From assembly GCA_900553415.1 (NCBI GenBank), contig USDH01000031.1, forward strand, positions 1 through 12,218: 12,218 nucleotides of DNA, given 5' to 3'. This stretch comes from an uncultured Collinsella sp. Its GTDB lineage: Bacteria; Actinomycetota; Coriobacteriia; Coriobacteriales; Coriobacteriaceae. Below the pieces are notes generated by a model, which was given only the letters and a program-made list of their open reading frames with translations, was not told the DNA's origin and did no database searches. Positions within the stretch are counted from its first letter, which is position 1; each line of letters begins with the position of its first letter. A program made the position numbers and the translations under genes. Shown here piece after piece: positions 6,137 to 12,218 of this stretch.

Positions 6137-9019
6137 ATGACGCTACTGTATTTCCTTACCCTGTTTCCGCTGGTACCGGCGCTGGGCATGCTGCTCGCGC
6201 GCGGTGACCGCGCCCGCGATGCGGTGGGGCTCATAGGCTCCGGCATTATTATGGCGGTGACAGTTGTAGTCGCCGTCATGTTTTTTGGCACGGGTCCGCA
6301 GAGCTTTGAGGTTGCCCCCGGCACCTCGCATGTGCTCTCGATCATCAGTTCCGTTATCGACGTCATCCTGTGCGCTGTCATCCTGTACAACGCGTACAAA
6401 TATAGGAACGCGCTCACCACGGTGCTCGGCATAGTCCAGCTGGTGGGCTCGCTCGCCTTTGCAGCCATGACGCTGCCCGCGACCGAAGCCGTCACCGCAA
6501 CCCCGCTCTACCTGGACTACATGAGTGTAATCATGGTCCTCGCCGTCGGCATTGTTGGCAGCCTGATTTGCGTGTATGCCTTGGGTTATATGAAGGACTT
6601 CCAGGCCCATGACGAGCACGAGGCTGCGCTGCGCGGGCAGACCGCGCCCGACCGTCGCCCGCAGTTCCTGGCGCTTATGTTCCTGTTCCTCTCGGCCATG
6701 TTCGTCATCGTGACGAGCGACAACCTTGAGTGGCTGTTCTGCGGCTGGGAAATCACCACCGTGTGCTCGTTCCTTATGATTGGCTACACGCGTACGCCCG
6801 AGGCCATCAAGAACGCCTTTACCCAAATCATCCTCAACATGCTGGGCGGCATCGCGTTTTTGGCCGGACTCATGTATCTGCACGTTCACGGCATGCCGCT
6901 GACCATCTCGGGCATGATCGAGCTTTCCGGCGCCGGAACCGCGCAATCCGCGCTGCTGGTGATGCCGGTCGTCCTGCTATCGCTCGCCGCGCTCACCAAG
7001 GCCGCACAGATGCCGTTCCACACCTGGCTGTTGGGTGCCATGGTTGCACCCACTCCCACGAGCGCCCTGCTGCACTCGTCAACCATGGTCAAGGCCGGCG
7101 TGTTCCTGATGGTCAAGCTGAGCCCGCTTTATGCCATCTATCCCGTGACCGGCTTTATGGTCACGAGTGTGGGCGCCATCACGTTTTTGCTCGCTGCCCT
7201 CATGGCCATCTCGCAGAGCAACGCCAAGCGCGTGCTCGCGTACTCCACCATCTCCAACCTGGGCCTCATCAGTGCCTGCCTGGGTGTCGGCGCGCCCGAG
7301 GCCGTATGGGCGGCCATCTTTCTGATCCTGTTCCATACGGTGGCAAAGTCGCTGCTGTTCCTGTGCGTGGGCACGGCCGAGCATCATATCGGCAGCCGCA
7401 ATATCGAGGACATGGACGGCATGTTCAGCCGCATGCCGCACCTGACGCGTCTGATGATGCTGGGCATCATGGGCATGTTCGTGGCGCCGTTTGGCATGCT
7501 CGTGTCCAAGTGGGGTGCCCTGGTGGCGTTCGCGCAGACCGGCAACGTGCTCATGATCATGGTGCTTGCCTTTGGCTCGGCCGCGACGTTCTTCTTCTGG
7601 GGCAAGTGGCTTGCCAAGCTTTCGGGCGTCGACCCCACGGCTCAAAACGTTGAGGTCAATGTCCATAAGACCGAATGGATGGCCCTCAACACCATCGCCG
7701 CGCTGCTGATTCTGTGCTGCGTGGCGTTCCCGGTTATCTCGAGCGGCCTGGTGTCGCCTTACTTGGCCATGGTGTTTGGCCGCGTGCCGTACGTTATTGG
7801 CAAGGACGCCATGTATCTGATGGTGGTTATCGTGGCGTTTATCGCCGTGGTGCTGCTGACTTCATTCCGCGTGAGCAACAAACCGCACGTAAACGTATAT
7901 CTTTCGGGCGTGGGAACCGACAAATATCGCCATTTCCGCGGCTCGATGGGACACGAGGTGAAGGCCGAAAAGCGCAATTGGTACTCGGAGGACGCCCTTG
8001 GCGAGAAGCGTATCGGCCCCGCGGGCAGCGTCGTGTGCTGCAGCATTATCTTGTTTGCGCTGCTGTGTTGCGCGTGGATTGGGCCCGAGAGACTTGCCAT
8101 GAGCGCGCCCTCGGTGCTGCGCGGCAAGTATTTCGAGGGTTCGGGTGTCGTGGGCATTTTTATTGGCACCGTGGCGTTTGCCTTGCTGGCGCCGTTTGTG
8201 GGCGGTTTGATTGACGGCCTTGACCGCAAACTTTCGGCCCGTATGCAGGGCCGCGTGGGCCCGCGCCTGCTCCAGCCTTTCTACGACGTTGCCAAGCTGC
8301 TGCGCAAAGCCCCTGCCAGCGTAAACACCATGGACGATACCTACATGGCGTGCGCGCTCATCTTCACCGTCGTGGGCGGCGGCATCTTTGTGTCGGGCTC
8401 CAACACGCTGCTGTGCGCTTTTATGGTGACGCTCGCTGCGATCTTTGTGGTGCTGGCGTCCGCCTCGACGCAAAGCCCATTTGCCCAGGTTGGCGCCGAC
8501 CGCGAGCTGCTGCAAGTCATGAGTTACGAGCCCGCCGTTCTGCTGATGAGCGTGGGCCTGTATCTCGCCACCGATAGCTTCGACTCCATCGCCGTAACCG
8601 GGCAGTCGGCCCCCATCATCGCGTACAGTGCGCCCATTTTCTTGGCGCTGCTTGCGGTACTCACCATCAAGCTACGCAAGTCGCCGTTCGACCTTTCGTA
8701 CTCGCATCACGCGCATCAGGAGATTGTCCAGGGCGTCGCCACCGAGATGAGCGGCGGCACGCTGGCCAAGATGACCCTTATGCACTGGTGCGAGACCGTG
8801 CTGTTTTTGATGTGGGTGGGCATGTTCTTTGTTTGGGACAACCCGGTGAGCTGGGTGGTTGCCCTGGTCGTGATGGCCGCGACGTATTTTGTCGAGGTCC
8901 TGATCGACAACACCTTCGCACGCAGCACCTGGCGCAGCTGCTTTAGGCTCGGATGGGGCGTGGCGCTGGTGTTTGGCCTGCTCAACCTTATGCCCATCCT
9001 CGTCGACGTGTTTATTTAG
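6137..9019 (+). CDS. echAB: Fused EchA-EchB: ion-translocating (NuoL/Mrp-like) plus NuoH-like membrane subunit of Ech-type hydrogenase
   Basis: A single 960-codon frame. Residues 1 to about 650 are a proton-conducting NuoL/HyfB/EchA antiporter-like subunit: E205 in FCGWEITTVCSF (the conserved TM5 glutamate), K288 in TKAAQMPFHTWLLGAM with APTPTSALLHSSTMVKAG, K364 in AKRVLAYSTISNLG, and K458 in VSKWGAL. A polar linker (577-630) and one hydrophobic segment lead into a NuoH/EchB module (about 655-960) with the signature DRKLSARMQGRVGPRLLQPFYDVAKLLRK (696-724), GADRELLQVMSYEPAVLL (786-803) and KSPFDLSYSHHAHQEIVQGVATEMSG. Both modules look complete; together they are about the sum of separate EchA and EchB. 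This is the membrane arm that moves H+ or Na+. The start has GGGGGAG 7 bases upstream. The stop overlaps the GGAGG of the next gene. The family call is firm; Ech versus Hyf naming rests on operon order. Confidence 0.93.
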   Translation: MTLLYFLTLFPLVPALGMLLARGDRARDAVGLIGSGIIMAVTVVVAVMFFGTGPQSFEVAPGTSHVLSIISSVIDVILCAVILYNAYKYRNALTTVLGIVQLVGSLAFAAMTLPATEAVTATPLYLDYMSVIMVLAVGIVGSLICVYALGYMKDFQAHDEHEAALRGQTAPDRRPQFLALMFLFLSAMFVIVTSDNLEWLFCGWEITTVCSFLMIGYTRTPEAIKNAFTQIILNMLGGIAFLAGLMYLHVHGMPLTISGMIELSGAGTAQSALLVMPVVLLSLAALTKAAQMPFHTWLLGAMVAPTPTSALLHSSTMVKAGVFLMVKLSPLYAIYPVTGFMVTSVGAITFLLAALMAISQSNAKRVLAYSTISNLGLISACLGVGAPEAVWAAIFLILFHTVAKSLLFLCVGTAEHHIGSRNIEDMDGMFSRMPHLTRLMMLGIMGMFVAPFGMLVSKWGALVAFAQTGNVLMIMVLAFGSAATFFFWGKWLAKLSGVDPTAQNVEVNVHKTEWMALNTIAALLILCCVAFPVISSGLVSPYLAMVFGRVPYVIGKDAMYLMVVIVAFIAVVLLTSFRVSNKPHVNVYLSGVGTDKYRHFRGSMGHEVKAEKRNWYSEDALGEKRIGPAGSVVCCSIILFALLCCAWIGPERLAMSAPSVLRGKYFEGSGVVGIFIGTVAFALLAPFVGGLIDGLDRKLSARMQGRVGPRLLQPFYDVAKLLRKAPASVNTMDDTYMACALIFTVVGGGIFVSGSNTLLCAFMVTLAAIFVVLASASTQSPFAQVGADRELLQVMSYEPAVLLMSVGLYLATDSFDSIAVTGQSAPIIAYSAPIFLALLAVLTIKLRKSPFDLSYSHHAHQEIVQGVATEMSGGTLAKMTLMHWCETVLFLMWVGMFFVWDNPVSWVVALVVMAATYFVEVLIDNTFARSTWRSCFRLGWGVALVFGLLNLMPILVDVFI

Positions 9020-9031
9020 GAGGCGGCATCC

Positions 9032-9616
9032 ATGGATCATAAAATGTCGCGCTCGCCGTGGGTTATTCATTACGACGGCTCGAGCTGCAACGGATGCGAT
9101 ATCGAGGTGCTGGCCTCGCTCACGCCGCTGTTCGATGCGGAGCGCTTTGGCGTGGTCAACACCGGCAACCCCAAGCATGCGGATATCTTTTTGGTGACGG
9201 GGTCGGTCAACGCGCAGAATCTGCCCGTCGTGCGTCAGATTTACAACCAGATGCTCGAGCCCAAGTGCGTGGTGGCCTGCGGTATCTGCGCGTGTTCGGG
9301 CGGCGTATTCCGCGATGCCTATAACGTGATCGGCGGCGTGGACCGCGCGATTCCCGTGGACGTGTACGCGCCCGGGTGCGCCATTCGCCCCGAGACCGTG
9401 ATCGATGCCATTGTGGAGGCGTGCGGCATCTTGGACCAGAAGGAGGCCGTGATGCGCGCCGGCGGCGATCCGCTCACCGTGGGCGGTGCCGCTACCTGGG
9501 ACGGTGGCGTCGAGCTGGGCGAGGACGGGTTTGTTGCCGCTGCGGGGGTCGGCGACGCGCCTGCCGCTGGCGACGCGCCTGCTGGGACGCCCGCCGCTGC
9601 AAAGGAGGCCGAGTAA
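9032..9616 (+). CDS. echC: Ech-type hydrogenase small subunit (EchC, NuoB-like)
   Basis: The 194-residue NuoB-family protein carries the proximal [4Fe-4S] cluster ligands: C19 and C22 in SSCNGCD, C86 in CGICACSGG, and C116 in APGCAIRP. Extra cysteines C83 and C88 flank the third ligand. The subunit transfers electrons between the ferredoxin-like subunit and the NiFe site of the large subunit on the cytoplasmic face of the membrane. The NuoB-like core ends near residue 143; residues about 144-194 are a Gly/Ala/Pro-rich, probably disordered tail that short EchC-type subunits usually lack. Start ATG 9032 has GGAGG (9019-9023) 8 bases upstream, overlapping the previous stop. Its own TAA overlaps the next start (TAATG), suggesting translational coupling. 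Confidence 0.93.
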   Translation: MDHKMSRSPWVIHYDGSSCNGCDIEVLASLTPLFDAERFGVVNTGNPKHADIFLVTGSVNAQNLPVVRQIYNQMLEPKCVVACGICACSGGVFRDAYNVIGGVDRAIPVDVYAPGCAIRPETVIDAIVEACGILDQKEAVMRAGGDPLTVGGAATWDGGVELGEDGFVAAAGVGDAPAAGDAPAGTPAAAKEAE

Positions 9617-10332
9617 TGCAAAAGGCTATCTATACCACCGTCGGGATCGATGAGCTCTTGTCGCATGTCCAGGCGCTCAAGGGCGTTGGCGCGCGCTTTG
9701 TGCAAATGCACGCCGAGCGCAACGTCGACGACGGCTCGTATCGCTTGGTCTATACGTTTATCAACGTTCGTGCCGCACAGGAGCAGATCGCTCAGGACGG
9801 CAGCTATGCGATCGAGAACCTGGTGGTCGAGGGAATTGATCAGTACCAGGAGGTTCCGTCCATCAGCTCGTACTATCCGGCGGTGTTCCCGTTTGAGAAC
9901 GAGGCCCACGACCTGTTTGGTCTTGTCATCACTGACATGCAGATCGACTTTAAGGGCTTTTTCTACCAGGTTTCGACTGCCGAACCCATGAGCGTTATCA
10001 CGCCCGAGGTGAAGGCCGCGCGTGAGAAAGCCATGAAGGTCCGTGCCGCCGCCGAGGCCAAGGCGCGCAAGGCCGCGGCCGAGAAGGCCGCCGCGGCTGC
10101 GGCTGCTGCGGGGGAGGGCGCTGCGAGCGCCGACGATGCCGCGGGCGCCGCTGCTCAGCCCGCTGCGGCTGCCGGCTCCGATGCTCAGCACGATGAAGCT
10201 GCTGCCAAGGCCGCACTTAAGGCCGCCGAGCTGGAGGCAAAGCTCGCCGCCATGGATCCCGAGAAAGCGGCCAAGGTCCGCGCGGCGCTTGCCGCCAAGG
10301 CCGCCCGCGACAAGCAGAAAAAGGAGGCGTAA
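9616..10332 (+). CDS. echD: Ech-type hydrogenase NuoC-like subunit with alanine-rich tail (EchD)
   Basis: The protein has 238 residues from ATG 9616, chosen because it overlaps the preceding TAA and has GGAGG (9604-9608) 7 bases upstream. The frame is open further upstream, but that would overlap echC extensively. Residues 1 to about 130 match the 30-kDa/NuoC family, with the diagnostic FPFENEAHDLFGLVITDMQIDFKG (91-114). NuoC-like subunits bridge the small and large subunits and carry no cofactor. Residues about 131-238 are an extraordinary Ala/Lys/Glu-rich stretch, with blocks of up to eight alanines, a central acidic and Pro/Ser-containing segment, and a second helical block (LKAAELEAKLAAMDPEKAAKVRAAL). 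It probably forms charged single helices or a coiled coil; its role is unknown. The usual EchD is roughly the length of the core alone. Confidence 0.9.
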   Translation: MQKAIYTTVGIDELLSHVQALKGVGARFVQMHAERNVDDGSYRLVYTFINVRAAQEQIAQDGSYAIENLVVEGIDQYQEVPSISSYYPAVFPFENEAHDLFGLVITDMQIDFKGFFYQVSTAEPMSVITPEVKAAREKAMKVRAAAEAKARKAAAEKAAAAAAAAGEGAASADDAAGAAAQPAAAAGSDAQHDEAAAKAALKAAELEAKLAAMDPEKAAKVRAALAAKAARDKQKKEA

Positions 10333-10337
10333 AGTCC

Positions 10338-11426
10338 ATGGCACATCGCTCCGTTATTCCGTTTGGCCCGCAGCACCCGGTGCTGCCCGAGCCGCTTCAT
10401 CTGGACCTGGTGATCGAGGACGACCGCGTTATCGAGGCAATTCCGCAGATCGGCTTTGTGCACCGCGGGCTCGAGAAGCTCACCGAAAAGCGCGACATGC
10501 ATCAGTTTGGCTACATCGCCGAGCGCATTTGCGGTATCTGCGCCGTGGGCCACAGCTGTGGCTATGCCAGCGCCTGCGAGCGCATGCTCGACATCGAGGT
10601 GCCCGGCCGCGTGCAGTATATCCGCACCATTTTGCACGAGCTTTCGCGCATCCACTCGCACCTGCTGTGGCTGGGCCTGCTCGCCGATGCCTTTGGCTTC
10701 GAGGCGCTCTTCTATCGTTCGTGGACCCTGCGCGAGCAGATTCTCAAGATCTTTGAGAGCACTTGCGGCGGTCGCGTGATTCTGTCGATTAACGAGATTG
10801 GCGGCCTTAAGCACGACATTGAGGACTCCGAGCTGGCGGGTATTGTCCAGACGCTCGACGCCATGCGCCCCGACTACGAGGCCCTGGTGCATACGTTTTT
10901 GGACGACAACAGCTGCGGCGAGCGCCTGCATGGCGTGGGCGTGATCAGCAAGAAGGACGCGCTGGAGCTTTCGATGGTCGGCCCGTTCGGTCGCGCCTCG
11001 GGCGTGGGCTACGACGTGCGCATGTTCGGCGACGGTGCCTATGCGGATCTGGCCGCGTTTGAGCCTATCGTTGCTACCGACGGCGACAGCTATGCCCGCT
11101 GCCAGGTGCGTTGTGCCGAGGTTACGCAGGCCATGGACATCATTAAGGAGCTTGTGGGCAAGATTCCGCACGACGGGATCGGCGGGCGCACCAAGCTTAC
11201 GCCGGCCGACGGCGCACGCGGCGAGGTTGTGATTGAGCAGCCGCGCGGCGAGGCGTATTACTATGTGCGCGGTAACGGCACCAAGAACCTGGACCGTTTC
11301 CGCGTACGCACGCCAACGTCACAAAACCTGGCGGGTCTGACGCATGCGCTGCAGGGCGTGCTCCTTGCCAACGTGCCCATGATTATCCTGACCATCGACC
11401 CCTGCATTAGCTGCACGGAAAGGTAG
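10338..11426 (+). CDS. echE: Ech-type [NiFe]-hydrogenase large (catalytic) subunit (EchE)
   Basis: The 362-residue NuoD/HycE-family protein keeps the nickel ligands, which complex I NuoD has lost: the N-terminal motif RICGICAVGH (C65, C68, H72) and the C-terminal motif DPCISCTER (C356, C359). It therefore should bind the NiFe(CN)2CO site and interconvert H2 with protons and electrons. The chain stops three residues after the last nickel ligand, so it has no cleavable C-terminal extension; the Methanosarcina EchE and CooH large subunits are the known precedents, while HycE has one. The N terminus (HRSVIPFGPQHPVLPEPLHL) and IGFVHRGLEKL are typical of group 4. ATG 10338 is preceded by AAGGAGG (10321-10327), inside the end of echD, with a 5-base gap between genes. 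The Ech subtype comes from gene order and the short C terminus. Confidence 0.94.
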   Translation: MAHRSVIPFGPQHPVLPEPLHLDLVIEDDRVIEAIPQIGFVHRGLEKLTEKRDMHQFGYIAERICGICAVGHSCGYASACERMLDIEVPGRVQYIRTILHELSRIHSHLLWLGLLADAFGFEALFYRSWTLREQILKIFESTCGGRVILSINEIGGLKHDIEDSELAGIVQTLDAMRPDYEALVHTFLDDNSCGERLHGVGVISKKDALELSMVGPFGRASGVGYDVRMFGDGAYADLAAFEPIVATDGDSYARCQVRCAEVTQAMDIIKELVGKIPHDGIGGRTKLTPADGARGEVVIEQPRGEAYYYVRGNGTKNLDRFRVRTPTSQNLAGLTHALQGVLLANVPMIILTIDPCISCTER

Positions 11427-11433
11427 GCACGGC

Positions 11434-11775
11434 ATGAGTTTACTGACATTTGCCAAGACGGCCTTGGGCTCTATGGTCAAGCAGCCGGTAACGGTGTGCT
11501 ATCCGCAGGAGAAGCTGACGGCGCCCGAGCGCTTGCGCGGGCACATCGTTAACGACATGGACGTGTGCATTTGCTGCGGGATGTGCGCGCGTCGCTGCCC
11601 GGCGGGCGCGCTCGCGGTCGATCGCAAGGGAGGAACGTGGTCGATTGACCCGTATGCCTGCGTGGTATGCGGCGAGTGCATCGAGAGCTGCCCCAAACAC
11701 TGCCTGACTATGGACACCGCCCGCACTCCAGTCGCGGCGGACAAGACTCCCACGGTAGAAACCAAACCGGAATAG
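11434..11775 (+). CDS. echF: Ech-type hydrogenase ferredoxin-like subunit, two [4Fe-4S] clusters (EchF, NuoI-like)
   Basis: The 113-residue protein has two ferredoxin motifs: C45-x2-C48-x2-C51-x3-C55-P (with an extra C47) and C76-x2-C79-x2-C82-x3-C86-P. This gives two [4Fe-4S] clusters, as in NuoI, HycF and EchF. It passes electrons from soluble ferredoxin to the small-subunit cluster. The N-terminal stretch (SLLTFAKTALGSMVKQPVTVCYPQEKL) resembles the membrane-proximal helix of NuoI-like subunits. It begins 7 bp after the echE stop and is the last gene of the operon; a strong hairpin follows 9 bp after its stop. The C-terminal tail is short, polar and probably disordered. Confidence 0.93.
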   Translation: MSLLTFAKTALGSMVKQPVTVCYPQEKLTAPERLRGHIVNDMDVCICCGMCARRCPAGALAVDRKGGTWSIDPYACVVCGECIESCPKHCLTMDTARTPVAADKTPTVETKPE

Positions 11776-11784
11776 CGCTGGGAT

Positions 11785-11818
11785 GGGGCCGGTGGGGCAA
11801 AAATGCCCCACCGGCCCC
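11785..11818 (+). terminator. Perfect 15-bp GC-rich hairpin after the hydrogenase operon
   Basis: GGGGCCGGTGGGGCA (11785-11799) pairs perfectly with TGCCCCACCGGCCCC (11804-11818) around a loop of AAAA, starting 9 bp after the echF stop. Position and stability suggest a transcription terminator or mRNA 3'-end stabiliser. No T-run follows; instead a small GCGCG-AA-CGCGC hairpin (11819-11830) does, so a textbook Rho-independent mechanism is doubtful. Confidence 0.6.
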
Positions 11819-11847
11819 GCGCGAACGCGCGGTTGGGCCGCCACGAA

Positions 11848-12001
11848 CAAAACTATGCCGGATTACTACGATAAATCGCCTGCCCCCAACCACGCCGCAT
11901 TTGGCAAAATCAAAACCGCAGGTAGACGGCTTGCAGTTTTGCGAAAAAGTCACGCGTGGTCGGGGATCTCATTTTTATCGTAGTAAACCGGCATAGTTTT
12001 G
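11848..12001. repeat. 154-bp palindromic (MITE-like) element with 28-bp terminal inverted repeats
   Basis: The end arms, 11848-11875 (beginning CAAAACTATGCCGG) and 11974-12001 (ending CCGGCATAGTTTTG), are complementary at 27 of 28 positions; the exception is A11862 opposite A11987. Inside lies a second inverted pair (11884-11895 with 11954-11965, ACCACGC/GCGTGGT core, one mismatch) and a weaker inner pair around AAAACCGCA (11912-11920) and TGCAGTTTT (11932-11940). The element could fold almost end to end. No coding frame is credible inside it and no target-site duplication is evident. It fits a non-autonomous mobile or REP-like intergenic element; the family is not recognised. Confidence 0.8.
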
Positions 12002-12057
12002 AAATGTCACCATATCCGTAACAGCCCTTGATCTCCCGTGGACGGAGGAAAACGGAT

Positions 12058-12105
12058 CATTTTGGCCCTGCGAGGGCCGCCACGTGACCCGTCAGCCACA
12101 AAATG
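12058..12105. repeat. Small nested hairpin region
   Basis: GGCCCT-GCG-AGGGCC (12064-12078) is a perfect 6-bp hairpin. The flanking CATTTTG (12058-12064) is matched by CAAAATG (12099-12105). It lies between the two related palindromic copies and may be another intergenic repeat or part of a larger composite. Confidence 0.4.
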
Positions 12106-12132
12106 GGCCCATCTACTATGTTCAGGCGGCAA

Positions 12133-12218
12133 CCCCCGACCACGACAAATACTGCGAAAAGAAAACCGCAGGTAAAACGCTTGCCGTTTTTCACGAAACG
12201 CGGTTATGGTCGGTGGTA
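12133..12218. repeat. Second, diverged copy of the inner palindrome, cut by the window edge
   Basis: 12133-12218 aligns along its length with 11883-11965. Shared features in the same order are CCCCC, ACCACG, the identical AAAACCGCAGGTA (12162-12174 versus 11912-11924), GCTTGC, GTTTT and TGGTCGG. Its own outer arms CGACCA (12137-12142) and TGGTCG (12207-12212) are complementary. The 28-bp outer arms of the first copy are not seen on its left side; the right side is outside the window. Confidence 0.7.

Noticed and set aside
5653..6495. 280-residue minus-strand open frame
   Set aside because: It spans two terminator-bounded regions and overlaps the HTH gene and the start of echAB, with no recognisable domain.
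9376..9615. N-terminal extension of the NuoC-like subunit
   Set aside because: It overlaps echC in another frame and is arginine-rich shadow sequence; the ATG at 9616 overlaps the preceding stop and has a strong GGAGG.
9319..11171. Long minus-strand open frames opposite echC, echD and echE
   Set aside because: They mirror highly conserved hydrogenase genes and have the skewed composition of antisense GC-rich frames.
10338..11426. Large subunit being plain complex I NuoD
   Set aside because: NuoD lacks the CxxC pairs; here RICGIC and DPCISC are both present, as in active NiFe hydrogenases.
11667..11996. 109-residue plus-strand frame across the end of echF
   Set aside because: It overlaps echF out of frame and runs through the 15-bp hairpin and the palindromic element.

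Overview
The window looks like a piece of chromosome from a GC-rich anaerobic gut actinobacterium, most likely Coriobacteriia and plausibly Collinsella. This is inferred from base composition, strong Shine-Dalgarno sites and gene content (an energy-converting hydrogenase, an old-yellow-enzyme/FAD reductase, an iron-sulfur flavoprotein). No 16S or other taxonomic marker is present, so the genus is a guess.

Layout. (1) 2-973, plus: a flavodoxin-fold iron-sulfur flavoprotein, cut by the window edge. (2) 996-2309, minus: a PucR/CdaR-type transcription factor, convergent with (1). (3) 2310-2975: a 666-bp divergent intergenic region with a very regular repeat array (2453-2828). Ten copies of a 15-bp motif sit about every 40 bp in strictly alternating orientation, making five 55-bp hairpin units on an 80-bp period. 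(4) 2976-5006, plus: a 676-residue FMN/[4Fe-4S]/FAD oxidoreductase of the 2,4-dienoyl-CoA reductase type, followed by a strong intrinsic terminator. (5) 5123-5446: an AT-rich, gene-free stretch with small palindromes and a candidate promoter. (6) 5447-5851, plus: an orphan IS3-type OrfA-like double helix-turn-helix protein with its own terminator. (7) 6137-11775, plus: a tight five-gene operon for a group 4 (Ech-type) membrane-bound [NiFe]-hydrogenase. (8) 11776-12218: a repeat-rich tail with a perfect 15-bp GC hairpin, a 154-bp palindromic element and a related copy running off the window.

How the genes work together. The hydrogenase operon has the exact order echA-B-C-D-E-F, but echA (NuoL-like antiporter) and echB (NuoH-like) are one 960-codon gene. 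All nickel ligands (C65, C68, C356, C359 of the large subunit), the proximal-cluster cysteines of the small subunit and both [4Fe-4S] motifs of the ferredoxin subunit are present, so the complex should be able to couple ferredoxin oxidation and H2 evolution to ion translocation, or run in reverse. No formate or CO dehydrogenase, Hyp maturation gene or endopeptidase is in the window, and the large subunit ends three residues after its last nickel ligand, so it needs no C-terminal cleavage. The PucR-like regulator and the OYE-family reductase are divergent around the repeat array, which makes the regulator a natural but unproven candidate for controlling the reductase.

The main targets for follow-up are the alternating 40-bp repeat array, the EchA-EchB fusion, the alanine-rich tails on two hydrogenase subunits, the reductase that lacks the usual catalytic tyrosine, and the palindromic elements after the hydrogenase operon.
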